Below are positions 7,883-15,348 of a stretch of DNA of 64,000 bases, in pieces. The stretch lies in NCBI GenBank assembly GCA_965249615.1, contig CBDFMI010000006.1, positions 124,001-188,000 on the forward strand, in the 5' to 3' direction. The notes beneath the pieces are model-generated. The model did not search any database. It saw only the letters and a list, made by a program, of their open reading frames with translations, and was not told the DNA's origin. Both the position numbers and the translations under genes were made by a program. How positions within the stretch are numbered: position 1 is the stretch's first letter; each line of letters starts with the position of its first letter. The DNA is from G963555815 sp965249615 [NCBI: bacterium]. Lineage in GTDB: Bacteria; UBA8248; JACPRG01.

Positions 7883-8284
7883 ATGTCTCAGATCTGGGTA
7901 GAAGTGGAAGAGAGCCCTAACTGCCCTTACCACCCACAGCAGGTGTTCGAGGCGTTGGGCGAGGTGAAGACGGCCGCCGAGATCCGTGTGGCGGACGTGG
8001 CGGGCAAAAATGTGCCGGAGATCATTGCCGGGTGGTCAAGCGTGGACGGGGGGAGCCCCTGTCCCGTCCGCTATGTGAAGGTGACGGACTCGGGGTCGGG
8101 CGTCTCTCTGATAGTGTGCGGAGGAGATTTTGGGATTCGGGTCCGGCTGGCAGACCACCCAGGACCCTGGAACCTGGCGGACGATGCTCAAAGGGGCGAG
8201 GCCTACCTGCTGCTAGACCCCCAAACAACCGTGACGCCGTTAGACAACCGAACAGGAGGTCTTGATGAGGCTCAACAACGGTGA
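7883..8284 (+). CDS. Hypothetical protein coupled to the selenoprotein
   Basis: A 133-residue soluble protein of unknown family. It begins at ATG 7883, after GGAGAACGCACA. Four cysteines are scattered (NCPYHPQ near residue 11, PCPVRYV near 60, IVCGGDFG near 77). Its last 20 bases overlap the start of the selenocysteine-encoding redox gene, implying translational coupling and perhaps a shared redox function. The overlap is seen; the functional link is inferred. The three WD40 genes lie immediately upstream but end with their own tail and need not be co-transcribed. Confidence 0.65.
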   Translation: MSQIWVEVEESPNCPYHPQQVFEALGEVKTAAEIRVADVAGKNVPEIIAGWSSVDGGSPCPVRYVKVTDSGSGVSLIVCGGDFGIRVRLADHPGPWNLADDAQRGEAYLLLDPQTTVTPLDNRTGGLDEAQQR

Positions 8285-8738
8285 CCCATTCCCAAGTGTG
8301 AGCGGTCCTACTGCGGGCGGGGGACGTCTGGCGATCCCCGAAGATTTGAAACACGAATGGAACATTGTCCTTTTCTATCGAGGTCACTGGTGACATTTCT
8401 GCAATCTGCAGTTTGCAGACTTTGTTGGACACGGCGAAGAGTTCGAAAAGGCGGGTATCGGCATTGTCGCCCTATCGGTCGATGGGGAGGAAGACACCCA
8501 GAAGATGGTGGAAAAGAACAAGATCGGTTTTCCGGTCATTTACGGGTTGGACGTGAGGAAAGAGGCCGAAAAGATCGGCTCTTATTTTGACAGTGAGAAG
8601 GGTTACCTTCACCCCGCCAATTTCATCGTGCAGAAGGGTAAAGTGATCAGCGCGACCCACTCCAGCGGTCCGTTAGGCCGCCTCCAGGCCGAACAAACGC
8701 TCATGCTCATCAACCACTATCGCGGACAGGCAAAATAG
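8265..8738 (+). CDS. AhpC/TSA-like thiol oxidoreductase, selenoprotein with in-frame UGA (Sec43)
   Basis: The ATG at 8265 follows AGGAGGT by six bases. The frame runs to TAG at 8738 with one internal TGA at 8391-8393, giving 157 residues with selenocysteine at 43. Before the TGA: EDLKHEWNIVLFYRGHW; after it: HFCNLQFADF, then GIVALSVDGEED, GFPVIYGLD and HPANFIVQKGKVI. This is the peroxiredoxin-like core FYRGxWCPxC with the catalytic Cys replaced by Sec, giving a UxxC redox motif. A hairpin begins five bases after the TGA. Ordinary gene callers would report only a fragment from 8505. Expected role: reduction of peroxides or disulfides. Sec insertion needs selB, selA/selD and tRNA-Sec, none of which is in this window. 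Confidence 0.85.
8398..8419 (+). promoter_or_regulatory. Candidate bacterial SECIS hairpin
   Basis: TCTGCAA (8398-8404) and TTGCAGA (8413-8419) form a perfect 7-base-pair stem around an 8-base loop, starting five bases after the TGA. An extra C-G pair across the loop would leave UGCA with a G as second loop base, as bacterial SECIS elements prefer, but the G is 15 bases from the UGA, at the short edge of the usual spacing. Confidence 0.55.
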
Positions 8739-8762
8739 GAAGGAATCAGTCCCGGGTTTCTT

Positions 8763-8781
8763 GACGGGGAGCCTCCCCGTC
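8763..8781. repeat. Perfect GC-rich inverted repeat between convergent genes
   Basis: GACGGGGA and TCCCCGTC face each other across GCC, between the end of the selenoprotein gene and the oppositely oriented lexA region. It may help terminate transcription, but no T-tract follows on either strand. Confidence 0.35.
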
Positions 8782-8793
8782 CTCAGACTTCGC

Positions 8794-8913
8794 TCAGCAG
8801 GGACAATAACTGTATCCAGTGCCGGAGGCCAGGATGGCGTACACCTTCTGCATCACGTGGTAAAACCGCGTCAAAAACCCTTCCGCCCGGCATTTAGAAA
8901 CAGTCTCAGCCAT
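8794..8913 (-). CDS. Possible 39-residue Cys-containing small protein downstream of lexA
   Basis: On the minus strand after lexA there is an ATG-initiated frame of 39 residues, beginning MAETVSKCRAEGFLTRFY, continuing HVMQKVYAILASGTGY and ending in YCPC. It has the composition of a real protein (amphipathic helix then a Cys-Pro-Cys end), but only a weak ribosome binding site is seen and no family is recognised. It could also be a degenerate gene end. Confidence 0.3.
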   Translation of the reverse strand: MAETVSKCRAEGFLTRFYHVMQKVYAILASGTGYSYCPC

Positions 8914-8955
8914 CTTAATGATTTCTCTCGATACCAGAATAGATATGGGATTTTT

Positions 8956-9549
8956 TCAATACTTCCTCAAGACCCCAACCACGACCCCCTGGATCTGCAG
9001 GTCGCCCTCCTTTAGTACGATGGGGCTCATGGACGGATTCGCGGGCTGAAGGCGGACGTTCCCGTTTTCCCGGTAGAACCGCTTGAGCGTCGCCTCTTTC
9101 CCCTGCAGGAGCGCCACGACTGTCTCCCCAATCTCCGCCGTCGACTGCTCTTTGATGATGACGTAGTCCCCGTCCTGAATGTGGTCGTCGATCATGGACT
9201 CTCCGCGCACCTGAAGAACATAAAGATCTTTGGCCCCCGCCTCGGTCCAGGGAAAGGCGATGGTCTGCGGATCGGCGATAGCCTCAAGGGGGCTCCCGGC
9301 GGCGATGTAACCGAGGAGGGGCAGACCCGCTATCTCCGTCCCCTCCAGGACCTCGATAGAGCGGCTTCGGTTCCAGCCCCGCTTGATGAGGCCCTTTGAA
9401 ATGAGGTTCAGGATGTGCTTGTGGACCGTTGCCGGCGACGTTAGGCCGAATGCCTCGCCAATCTCATGAAGGCTGGGCGAATAGCCTTTCTCCTTGATGA
9501 AATTCTTGACGAAATCCAGGATCTCGCGCTGTCTCCTGGTCAGATACAT
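8956..9549 (-). CDS. lexA: LexA SOS repressor
   Basis: A 197-residue LexA repressor-protease. The N-terminal winged helix (residues 1-65, TRRQREILDFVKNFI) binds SOS operators. The C-terminal part is the S24 latent protease. The cleavage site Ala84-Gly85 (GYIAAGSP), nucleophile Ser118 (RGESM) and Lys156 (ATLKRF) are all present, so RecA-stimulated self-cleavage should work. ATG at 9549 is preceded on the minus strand by ACAGGAGAG. The recognition helix (SLHEIGEAFGLTSPATVHKHI) is typical of LexA outside Gammaproteobacteria. No CTGT-N8-ACAG box is present at its own promoter. Confidence 0.97.
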   Translation of the reverse strand: MYLTRRQREILDFVKNFIKEKGYSPSLHEIGEAFGLTSPATVHKHILNLISKGLIKRGWNRSRSIEVLEGTEIAGLPLLGYIAAGSPLEAIADPQTIAFPWTEAGAKDLYVLQVRGESMIDDHIQDGDYVIIKEQSTAEIGETVVALLQGKEATLKRFYRENGNVRLQPANPSMSPIVLKEGDLQIQGVVVGVLRKY

Positions 9550-9572
9550 CGCATCTCTCCTGTTTCAGAGAT

Positions 9573-9585
9573 GTTTCAAAGAAAC
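9573..9585. promoter_or_regulatory. Candidate LexA operator: GTTTC-AAA-GAAAC palindrome
   Basis: A perfect inverted repeat GTTTC/GAAAC lies in the lexA leader. TGTTTCA also occurs twice as a direct repeat (9561-9567 and 9572-9578). Because LexA normally represses its own gene and no classical SOS box is seen, one of these is a candidate operator; untested. Confidence 0.3.
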
Positions 9586-9639
9586 CTTTTCGTCTCTTGT
9601 GATCTCGAAGAGGTCTGAACTTTTTCTTTTCAATACGGG

Positions 9640-9667
9640 ATCTTAGCGAAATCGAAACGAAAGTCAA
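9640..9667 (-). promoter_or_regulatory. lexA promoter
   Basis: On the minus strand TTGACT (9667-9662) is followed after 16 bases by TAAGAT (9645-9640), about 90 bases before the lexA start codon. Good match to a housekeeping sigma-70 promoter. Confidence 0.5.
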
Positions 9668-9697
9668 GACAAAACCCCCCCCCCCGCATTGATCGGC

Positions 9698-9737
9698 TTG
9701 ACAGGCGAGACATTGGGACATACCTTATAGGGGTATA
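9698..9737 (+). promoter_or_regulatory. csoR-copA promoter with CsoR-like operator
   Basis: TTGACA (9698-9703), 17 bases, then TACCTT (9721-9726). The pseudo-palindrome TACCTTATAGGGGTATA (9721-9737) overlaps the -10 region and resembles the operator of CsoR copper repressors. AGGAGGT follows at 9750. This predicts copper-relieved autorepression of csoR and the adjoining copA. Confidence 0.6.
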
Positions 9738-9759
9738 GGGTATAGACTAGGAGGTCCCG

Positions 9760-10029
9760 ATGATTGACCAGGAGACGAAGCAGCTGGCCCTTGGCCGCTT
9801 GAACCGGATTGAGGGGCAAATCCGCGGGTTGAAAGGGATGATGGAGGCCGAAAAATACTGTATCGACGTCATCCACCAGGTCAACGCGGCCCGCCGGGCC
9901 CTGGAACAGGTCGCCCTCCTGGTGATGAAGCGCCACCTGAAGAGCTGTGTCTCTGAGGCCATCCAAGAGGAAGACGGTGCCGGGAAGGTCGAGGAGTTCA
10001 TGAGGAGTATAGATAAGTTCATCCGGTGA
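9760..10029 (+). CDS. csoR: CsoR-family copper-sensing repressor
   Basis: An 89-residue all-helical DUF156-family repressor. The copper-binding triad is present as Cys34 (EKYCIDVIHQVNAARRAL), His59 and Cys63 (RHLKSCV), which matches the Cu(I)-binding C-H-C set of CsoR and not the sets of the Ni/Co sensor RcnR or the formaldehyde sensor FrmR. Binding of Cu(I) releases the operator. The gene sits directly upstream of a copper-exporting ATPase, with its own operator-like sequence before it, forming a self-contained copper-response unit. ATG at 9760 has a strong AGGAGG ribosome binding site. Confidence 0.93.
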   Translation: MIDQETKQLALGRLNRIEGQIRGLKGMMEAEKYCIDVIHQVNAARRALEQVALLVMKRHLKSCVSEAIQEEDGAGKVEEFMRSIDKFIR

Positions 10030-10065
10030 GGGTCGTCAGCCCACTGATGGGCCACAGGATCTGTC

Positions 10066-12534
10066 ATGACGAATGAAGAACACATGGACGTTGCCGCCCA
10101 CAAGGGGCACACTCACCCCAGCGGCGGCGGAACGGCAAAGGACCCCGTCTGCGGGATGGACGTTCAGCCGGAGACCACCGAACACCGGCACGATCACGAT
10201 GGCCACGCTTACTTTTTTTGCAGCGGCCATTGCCTGCATAAATTCCAACAAGACCCTGCCAAGTATTTAAATTCCTCGCCAGCCGCACGACCTCAACCGG
10301 TGGATGCGGGTGGAATATATATCTGCCCGATGGACCCTGAAGTACGCCAGGAGGGCCCTGGCTCATGCCCCAAGTGCGGCATGGCCCTCGAGCCGGAACT
10401 CGTGACGGCCCCGGCCCTTAAAACAGAGTACGTCTGCCCTATGCACCCGGAGGTCGTCCAGGGTAAGCCGGGGTCGTGCCCCATATGCGGGATGGCCCTC
10501 GAGCCCCACACCGTGACCTCGGAAGAAGAAAATCCGGAGCTGGTGGACATGACCCGGCGCTTCTGGGTGACCCTGTCCCTGGCGGTTCCGGTCCTGTTCC
10601 TCTCCATGTCGGACTTGATACCAGGCCAACCTGTTCAGCGCGCGATCCCACCGTTTCTTTCGACGTGGATTCTGCTGGCGCTTTCCACACCGGTTGTGCT
10701 CTGGGGCGGAAAACCTTTCTTTGAGCGTGGCTGGGCCTCCATCGTGAACCGCAGCCTCAACATGTTTACGCTCATCGCCATCGGCGTCGGCACGGCCTAC
10801 GCCTTCAGCGTGGTGGCCACCCTGTTCCCGGGCGTCTTCCCAGAGGTATTCCGCGGAGAAGGGGGTGAGGTGGCTGTCTACTTTGACGCGGCCGCGATGA
10901 TCACCGCCCTGGTTCTCCTGGGACAGGTGCTGGAGTTGCGCGCCCGTAGCCGGACCAGCAGCGCCATCAGGGCACTGCTCGGTTTTGCGCCCAAGATGGC
11001 CCGGGTAATCCGCGAAGACGGAAACGAAGAGGATATCCCGTTGGATCAGGTCCAACGGGGAGACCGACTTCGGGTCCGTCCCGGCGAGAAGGTGCCGGTG
11101 GACGGGAACGTCCTGGAGGGTGTGAGTTCCGTGGACGAGTCCATGGTGACTGGTGAGCCGATCCCGGTGGAAAAAGCCTCGGGCGGCCGGGTCATCGGAG
11201 GGACCGTGAACGGGACGGGCGGCTTCGTGATGAAGGCGGAGCGTGTGGGCAGCGAAACGCTCCTCGCGCAGATTGTCCAGATGGTGAGCGAGGCCCAACG
11301 GAGCCGCGCCCCCATCCAGCGTCTGGCGGATCTCGTTTCCTCTTACTTTGTTCCGGCAGTCGTCCTTGCGGCCGTCGCGACATTCATCATCTGGAGTCTC
11401 ATTGGACCTGAGCCGCGGATGGCCTTCGCCTTGGTCAACGCCGTGGCGGTCCTGATCATCGCCTGTCCGTGTGCGTTGGGGTTGGCGACGCCGATGTCCA
11501 TCATGGTGGGGACGGGCCACGGGGCAACCGCCGGTGTGCTGATTAAGAACGCCGAGGCCCTCGAAATCTTGGAGAAGGTGGACACGCTGGTCGTGGACAA
11601 GACCGGGACGCTCACGGAAGGCAAGCCCCGCCTGACCTCGGTGGTGGCCCTCCCGGATAAGAGCGACTCAGAAATTTTGGGCCTGGCCGCGAGTCTGGAG
11701 CGGGCCAGCGAACATCCCCTCGCTGCGGCCATCGTGGCCGGGGCAAAAGAGAAGGGGCTTGAACTTTTTAGCGTTGAGGATTTCCGATCCATCACCGGGA
11801 AAGGCGTGGTTGGAAAGATCGGGGAGCGGGCTGTGGCCCTAGGCAACAGGAACCTCTTCGAAGAGCTGGAAATTTCGATAGGAGATCTGTTGGAGAGGGC
11901 GGAGGCGCTGCGAAGGGAAGGCCAGACCGTGATGTTCCTCGCCGTGGACGGACGTCCGGCCGGACTCCTCGGCGTCGCAGACCCGATCAAAGCGTCTACG
12001 CCAGAGGCGATCCGGGCGCTTCACCGGGAGGGAGTCAACATCGTCATGCTGACCGGAGACAGCCAAACCACCGCCGAGGCAGTGGCCCGCCAGCTCGGGC
12101 TTGATGACGTGAAATCGGAGGTGCTGCCCGCGCAGAAAAGAGAGGTGGTCAAGAGTCTTCAATCAGAGGGCCGTGTGGTGGCGATGGCGGGCGACGGCGT
12201 CAATGACGCACCGGCCTTGGCCCAGGCCCAGGTCGGCATCGCCATGGGGGCGGGCACGGACGTGGCCATTGAAAGCGCTGGGGTGACGCTGGTGAAGGGC
12301 GACCTTCGCGGCATCGCCCGGGCCCGCCGGCTCAGCCGGGGCACGATGCGCAACATCCGGCAGAATCTGTTTTTCGCCTTCATCTACAACTCGCTTGGAA
12401 TCCCCCTGGCAGCGGGCGTTCTTTTTCCAGTATTCGGCCTGCTCCTCAGTCCTATCATCGCCAGCGCGGCGATGACCTTCAGCTCAGTGTCCGTGATCAC
12501 CAACGCCTTGCGCCTCCGAAGCCTGGATCTGTAA
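10066..12534 (+). CDS. copA: Copper/silver-exporting P1B-type ATPase with YHS and CPxH metal-binding domains
   Basis: An 822-residue inner membrane pump. The N-terminus is unusual: a His-rich start, a YHS domain (about 26-68, DPVCGMDV and [11 protein letters not shown]) and two short heavy-metal-binding modules (about 85-110 and 122-147, CPMDPEV / CPMHPEV with CPKCGM / CPICGM), instead of CxxC ferredoxin-like domains. Then come the membrane core with Cys467-Pro-Cys469, actuator TGEP, phosphorylation site Asp511 (DKTGTLTEG), the HP motif (SEHPLA) and [14 protein letters not shown] hydrolysis exports Cu(I) or Ag(I). It follows csoR by 36 bases and is probably in the same operon. Confidence 0.95.
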   Translation: MTNEEHMDVAAHKGHTHPSGGGTAKDPVCGMDVQPETTEHRHDHDGHAYFFCSGHCLHKFQQDPAKYLNSSPAARPQPVDAGGIYICPMDPEVRQEGPGSCPKCGMALEPELVTAPALKTEYVCPMHPEVVQGKPGSCPICGMALEPHTVTSEEENPELVDMTRRFWVTLSLAVPVLFLSMSDLIPGQPVQRAIPPFLSTWILLALSTPVVLWGGKPFFERGWASIVNRSLNMFTLIAIGVGTAYAFSVVATLFPGVFPEVFRGEGGEVAVYFDAAAMITALVLLGQVLELRARSRTSSAIRALLGFAPKMARVIREDGNEEDIPLDQVQRGDRLRVRPGEKVPVDGNVLEGVSSVDESMVTGEPIPVEKASGGRVIGGTVNGTGGFVMKAERVGSETLLAQIVQMVSEAQRSRAPIQRLADLVSSYFVPAVVLAAVATFIIWSLIGPEPRMAFALVNAVAVLIIACPCALGLATPMSIMVGTGHGATAGVLIKNAEALEILEKVDTLVVDKTGTLTEGKPRLTSVVALPDKSDSEILGLAASLERASEHPLAAAIVAGAKEKGLELFSVEDFRSITGKGVVGKIGERAVALGNRNLFEELEISIGDLLERAEALRREGQTVMFLAVDGRPAGLLGVADPIKASTPEAIRALHREGVNIVMLTGDSQTTAEAVARQLGLDDVKSEVLPAQKREVVKSLQSEGRVVAMAGDGVNDAPALAQAQVGIAMGAGTDVAIESAGVTLVKGDLRGIARARRLSRGTMRNIRQNLFFAFIYNSLGIPLAAGVLFPVFGLLLSPIIASAAMTFSSVSVITNALRLRSLDL

Positions 12535-12547
12535 CAGAGATTTCAGT

Positions 12548-13828
12548 CTATCTGAGCCCCGCCCGTGCCTCCTGAGAGTTTTTTGACCCCTTCAGAAAAT
12601 AGCAGCAGAGGGAAGCGGCCAGGAGGACGCCCGTGGTGAGCAGGAAGGCGGGTCCGTAGCTCCCGGTCTGGTCAAAGACGGTTCCGGCAACAAAGGGTCC
12701 CAGAATGGAGCCCAGGGCGTGGCCGAAGAGGAGGTATCCATAGAGGGTGGGAAGGGACTTCCGCCCATAGATCCCGGCGGCGGCGGCCGGCGTGAGGGGG
12801 GTCGAGGCGAGGTGGAAGAAGCCGTAGACAATGACAAAGGCCATCAACATGGGGAGGCTTCTCGTCAAGAGGAGCATCGCAAACGCCAGCCCCCGGATGA
12901 GGTAGATGACGGTGAGGGGGACCCGCCAGCCGATCCGGTCCGTCCACATCCCCATGCTGATGACCCCCAGGATGCTGATGCCTCCGATGAGGCCTGTCAC
13001 GTTCGCGGCCGTCTGCTCTGAAACTCCGATCCCGACGGCAAAGATGGGGAAATGTGTGTAGAGGACAAAATCCGTAAAACCGCAAGCGAAATAGCTTCCG
13101 AAGAGGAGCCAGAAAGATCTGCTGCGAAGGGCCTTTCGGGTGGTCTTCTCGGGAATGATCCTGAGAGACCCCGCGAGTGAGGTGGCCTCCTCTGTGGGAA
13201 CAGGCGACCCTGACGCCCCGTCTGGCCGAAGCCCCTGGCTCTCCGGGGAGTCCCGGAGGATCCACCAAAGGATCGGAACCACAAGGAGCCAGAACATCCC
13301 CGTCCAGGCTTGATAGGCCCCGCGCCAGCCTAAAACGCCGATGAGGATCTGAGAAAACGGAATGAGCAGGAGTTGTCCCACGTTATAGCCGGAAATGGCG
13401 ATCCCGAGGGCCGTCGCCCTACTTTTGGTGAACCAGCGGGCCACGACGACGCTCGCGGTTGTCATCGCCGAGATCCCGGTTCCAAGGCCGATGAAGAGGA
13501 CGTAGGTGAGGTAGAGAATCCTGATGTCGGGGGCGAGGCTCGTCAGGGCCGCCCCGAGGCCGGCGATGAGGAACCCCGCCGTCATCACCCGGCGGGGGCC
13601 GAACCGGTCCAGGAGCCCCCCGATAAAAAGCTGGGAGAGGGCAAAGGGGACGAGCCCTGCGGAGGCCACAAGGGAGAGAGATGAGCGGGAACCCCCGAAC
13701 TCATCAAGGAGCGGCTTGAAGAAGACCCCAAACCCGGTCCAGAGGCCGCCCTGGAAGGCGAGGCCGACAAAAGTGGCCCCGACGATGTACCACCCGTAGA
13801 AGACTTTTTTAGAGGAAACGGTTGGCAT
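12548..13828 (-). CDS. Major facilitator superfamily transporter
   Basis: A 426-residue, 12-helix inner membrane transporter of the MFS, resembling the monocarboxylate/oxalate-formate (OFA) type. The motif-A-like loop GGLLDRFGPRRVMTAGF lies between helices 2 and 3 and its partner MWTDRIGWRVPLT in the second half. The start is taken at ATG 13828 (MPTVSSKKVFYGWYIV), since the longer frame begins with TTG and an implausible basic stretch. It converges on copA, with 13 bases between the stops. Substrate cannot be told from sequence. Confidence 0.85.
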   Translation of the reverse strand: MPTVSSKKVFYGWYIVGATFVGLAFQGGLWTGFGVFFKPLLDEFGGSRSSLSLVASAGLVPFALSQLFIGGLLDRFGPRRVMTAGFLIAGLGAALTSLAPDIRILYLTYVLFIGLGTGISAMTTASVVVARWFTKSRATALGIAISGYNVGQLLLIPFSQILIGVLGWRGAYQAWTGMFWLLVVPILWWILRDSPESQGLRPDGASGSPVPTEEATSLAGSLRIIPEKTTRKALRSRSFWLLFGSYFACGFTDFVLYTHFPIFAVGIGVSEQTAANVTGLIGGISILGVISMGMWTDRIGWRVPLTVIYLIRGLAFAMLLLTRSLPMLMAFVIVYGFFHLASTPLTPAAAAGIYGRKSLPTLYGYLLFGHALGSILGPFVAGTVFDQTGSYGPAFLLTTGVLLAASLCCYFLKGSKNSQEARAGLR

Positions 13829-14093
13829 AGGCTTTCTTGAAACGCGAACAAAAAACCTCAATCCCGTTCGTCCCGGCAATATAGAACGGCGGAGGATGTA
13901 AGGGAAGAAACATCTTGATCAATGCAACGGTTCAATGGGTCAAAGCGCTTGTCCCACCCCCATTTTCCCCCAGATTGAGCTCCCTAAAAACCTTCTTCGC
14001 GGCCCTTCTTGCAATCCCAATGGGATCGTGTGATTATCGGAGAATGTCAGAACGATCCCGGGAGAACCCAGCCAGGTGACGCAGGAGGGAGTG

Positions 14094-14420
14094 ATGGGCG
14101 AAGAAGAAAAGCCCATGAAGAGCGCCATTGAGCTGGCCTTGGAGCGGACGACCCGCTTCAAGAAGGACGCTGAAGAAGCGGCCCTGCCTGAGGAAAAGAG
14201 AAAACGCATCTCAGAGATCGAGAAGGAATATCAGGCTAAAGTGGCCGAGGCCGAAATCCTACTGGAGTCAAGGCTCAAGCAGGTCGTGCAGACCTTAGCC
14301 CCCGAGGAAGCCCCGATTCAAATTGAGGCGCTGCGCGAGGAGTTTCAAAAAGACCGGGAATCCCTGAACAAGAAAAAGTTTCTTGAGATCGAGAAGGTCA
14401 AAGGGCCTCCCCCAACCTAG
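14094..14420 (+). CDS. Small charged helical protein
   Basis: A 108-residue, highly charged protein that is probably one long coiled coil (KRKRISEIEKEYQAKVAEAE, then EALREEFQKDRESLNKKKF). No membrane segment or known domain. ATG at 14094 is chosen because AGGAGGG ends five bases earlier; a GTG at 14076 is an alternative. It stands alone on the plus strand among minus-strand genes. Function unknown; length and charge suggest a cytoplasmic structural or regulatory coiled coil. Confidence 0.65.
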   Translation: MGEEEKPMKSAIELALERTTRFKKDAEEAALPEEKRKRISEIEKEYQAKVAEAEILLESRLKQVVQTLAPEEAPIQIEALREEFQKDRESLNKKKFLEIEKVKGPPPT

Positions 14421-14506
14421 ATCTCCCGTTAAAAAGTTTCCCTTCGCACACCCAGCCAGCCTTTTAAAGATAGCGCCGCCGTCGCATGGGGCGGAGAGCG
14501 ATAGGG

Positions 14507-14964
14507 CTAAAGGACCCCTCCCGGGCCCGGCTTCGGAGGGTGAAGATTACCGAAGACGGCGGCGTGGGAGAATCCTTTCCGCAGACGGTAGAAGAAGAAA
14601 TAGCTGAGCTGTCGGGGGGCATTGGTGACCTGGTCGATCAGGAGGTGGAGGAGGTAGCCGAGAACCGCCCCCAAGAGCCAGAAGTTTGAAGGATACAACC
14701 AGACGGCAAGACCGCAGAGGGGAATCCACTCAAAGGCGTGGAGGGGGAGATAGACCGATCGGGGATGTGGCTTCTGGAACCCCAGAGAAGCAAGGCGGCC
14801 GAAACCCTTCCGCCAACCCCAGGTCCCGACAAAGTCGGGTATGTGGTCGAGGTCAACGAGCCAGCCAGAGAGGAAAAAACCAGGCCCATCTCGGCGGACC
14901 CTGTGGCAAGGCCGATAAGGCCCCCCCCTGCCGCTGAGATGCCAATGTGCCCCGCCGCGTTCAC
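14507..14964 (-). pseudogene. Small integral membrane protein (DUF457/YdjM-like), frameshifted
   Basis: The first part (MNAAGHIGISAAGGGLIGLA) and the last part (NFWLLGAVLGYLLHLLIDQV) are in different frames. The break is in the run of six A on the plus strand at 14874-14879. Adding one base there turns an implausible FSSLAGSLTSTTYP into FFLSGWLVDLDHIPDFVG and gives a continuous 152-residue membrane protein. The DLDHIPD and HLLIDQ motifs resemble membrane-bound putative metal-dependent hydrolases of the DUF457/YdjM type; this match is from memory of the motif only. No other decay is seen, so a sequencing error in the homopolymer is as likely as a true mutation. Confidence 0.6.
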
Positions 14965-15061
14965 GAGGAGAACACCCTCTCGAGGCGGCCGAGAATCATC
15001 CGCCCGCTTGGCCCTTTGGGATTGAGATTTGGCAAGAAAGTCTGGATGAGAGCCGCCCTCG

Positions 15062-15298
15062 TCAGTCTCCCGCCATCTGGCCTCGGAGCCGCTCCTTTTT
15101 CCATTTCTTCTTCAGATAGTTGATGACCAGGATCTCCACCATCTCCTCGGCGGTCTCCCGGTCCTCTCCAAAACCGTAGAATTCTTTTTCGACCTCCGGC
15201 CCCTGGTCTTCCGTCAGGAGGATTGCCCTGGATTCCCATTTCCCTTCGCCCGGGCTTGTCTCGATCTCGACAGCCCGATCCAGGACGGCCTTTCTCAT
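15062..15298 (-). CDS. Small acidic hypothetical protein
   Basis: A 78-residue soluble protein rich in Glu and Lys (RETAEEMVEILVINYLKKKW). ATG at 15298 is preceded on its strand by GGGAGGTCGCC, a good ribosome binding site. No domain recognised. It lies between the cold-shock-domain gene and the membrane protein gene on the same strand and may share a transcript with them. Confidence 0.6.
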   Translation of the reverse strand: MRKAVLDRAVEIETSPGEGKWESRAILLTEDQGPEVEKEFYGFGEDRETAEEMVEILVINYLKKKWKKERLRGQMAGD

Positions 15299-15348
15299 GG
15301 CGACCTCCCTTCGGGGCCAGGCCTGCCCCTTAAGGTTCCGTTCCTATT

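Noticed and set aside
8391-8393. The TGA as a plain nonsense mutation making a pseudogene
   Set aside because: It falls exactly on the conserved catalytic Cys position, flanking coding sequence is intact, and a hairpin follows; read-through as selenocysteine explains this better. Not excluded until the Sec machinery is confirmed.
8763-8781. The GC-rich palindrome as a clear intrinsic terminator
   Set aside because: No T-tract follows on either strand, so only an inverted repeat is claimed.
9675-9685. A run of eleven C
   Set aside because: Intergenic homopolymer; interesting only as another tract prone to sequencing error, with no visible function.
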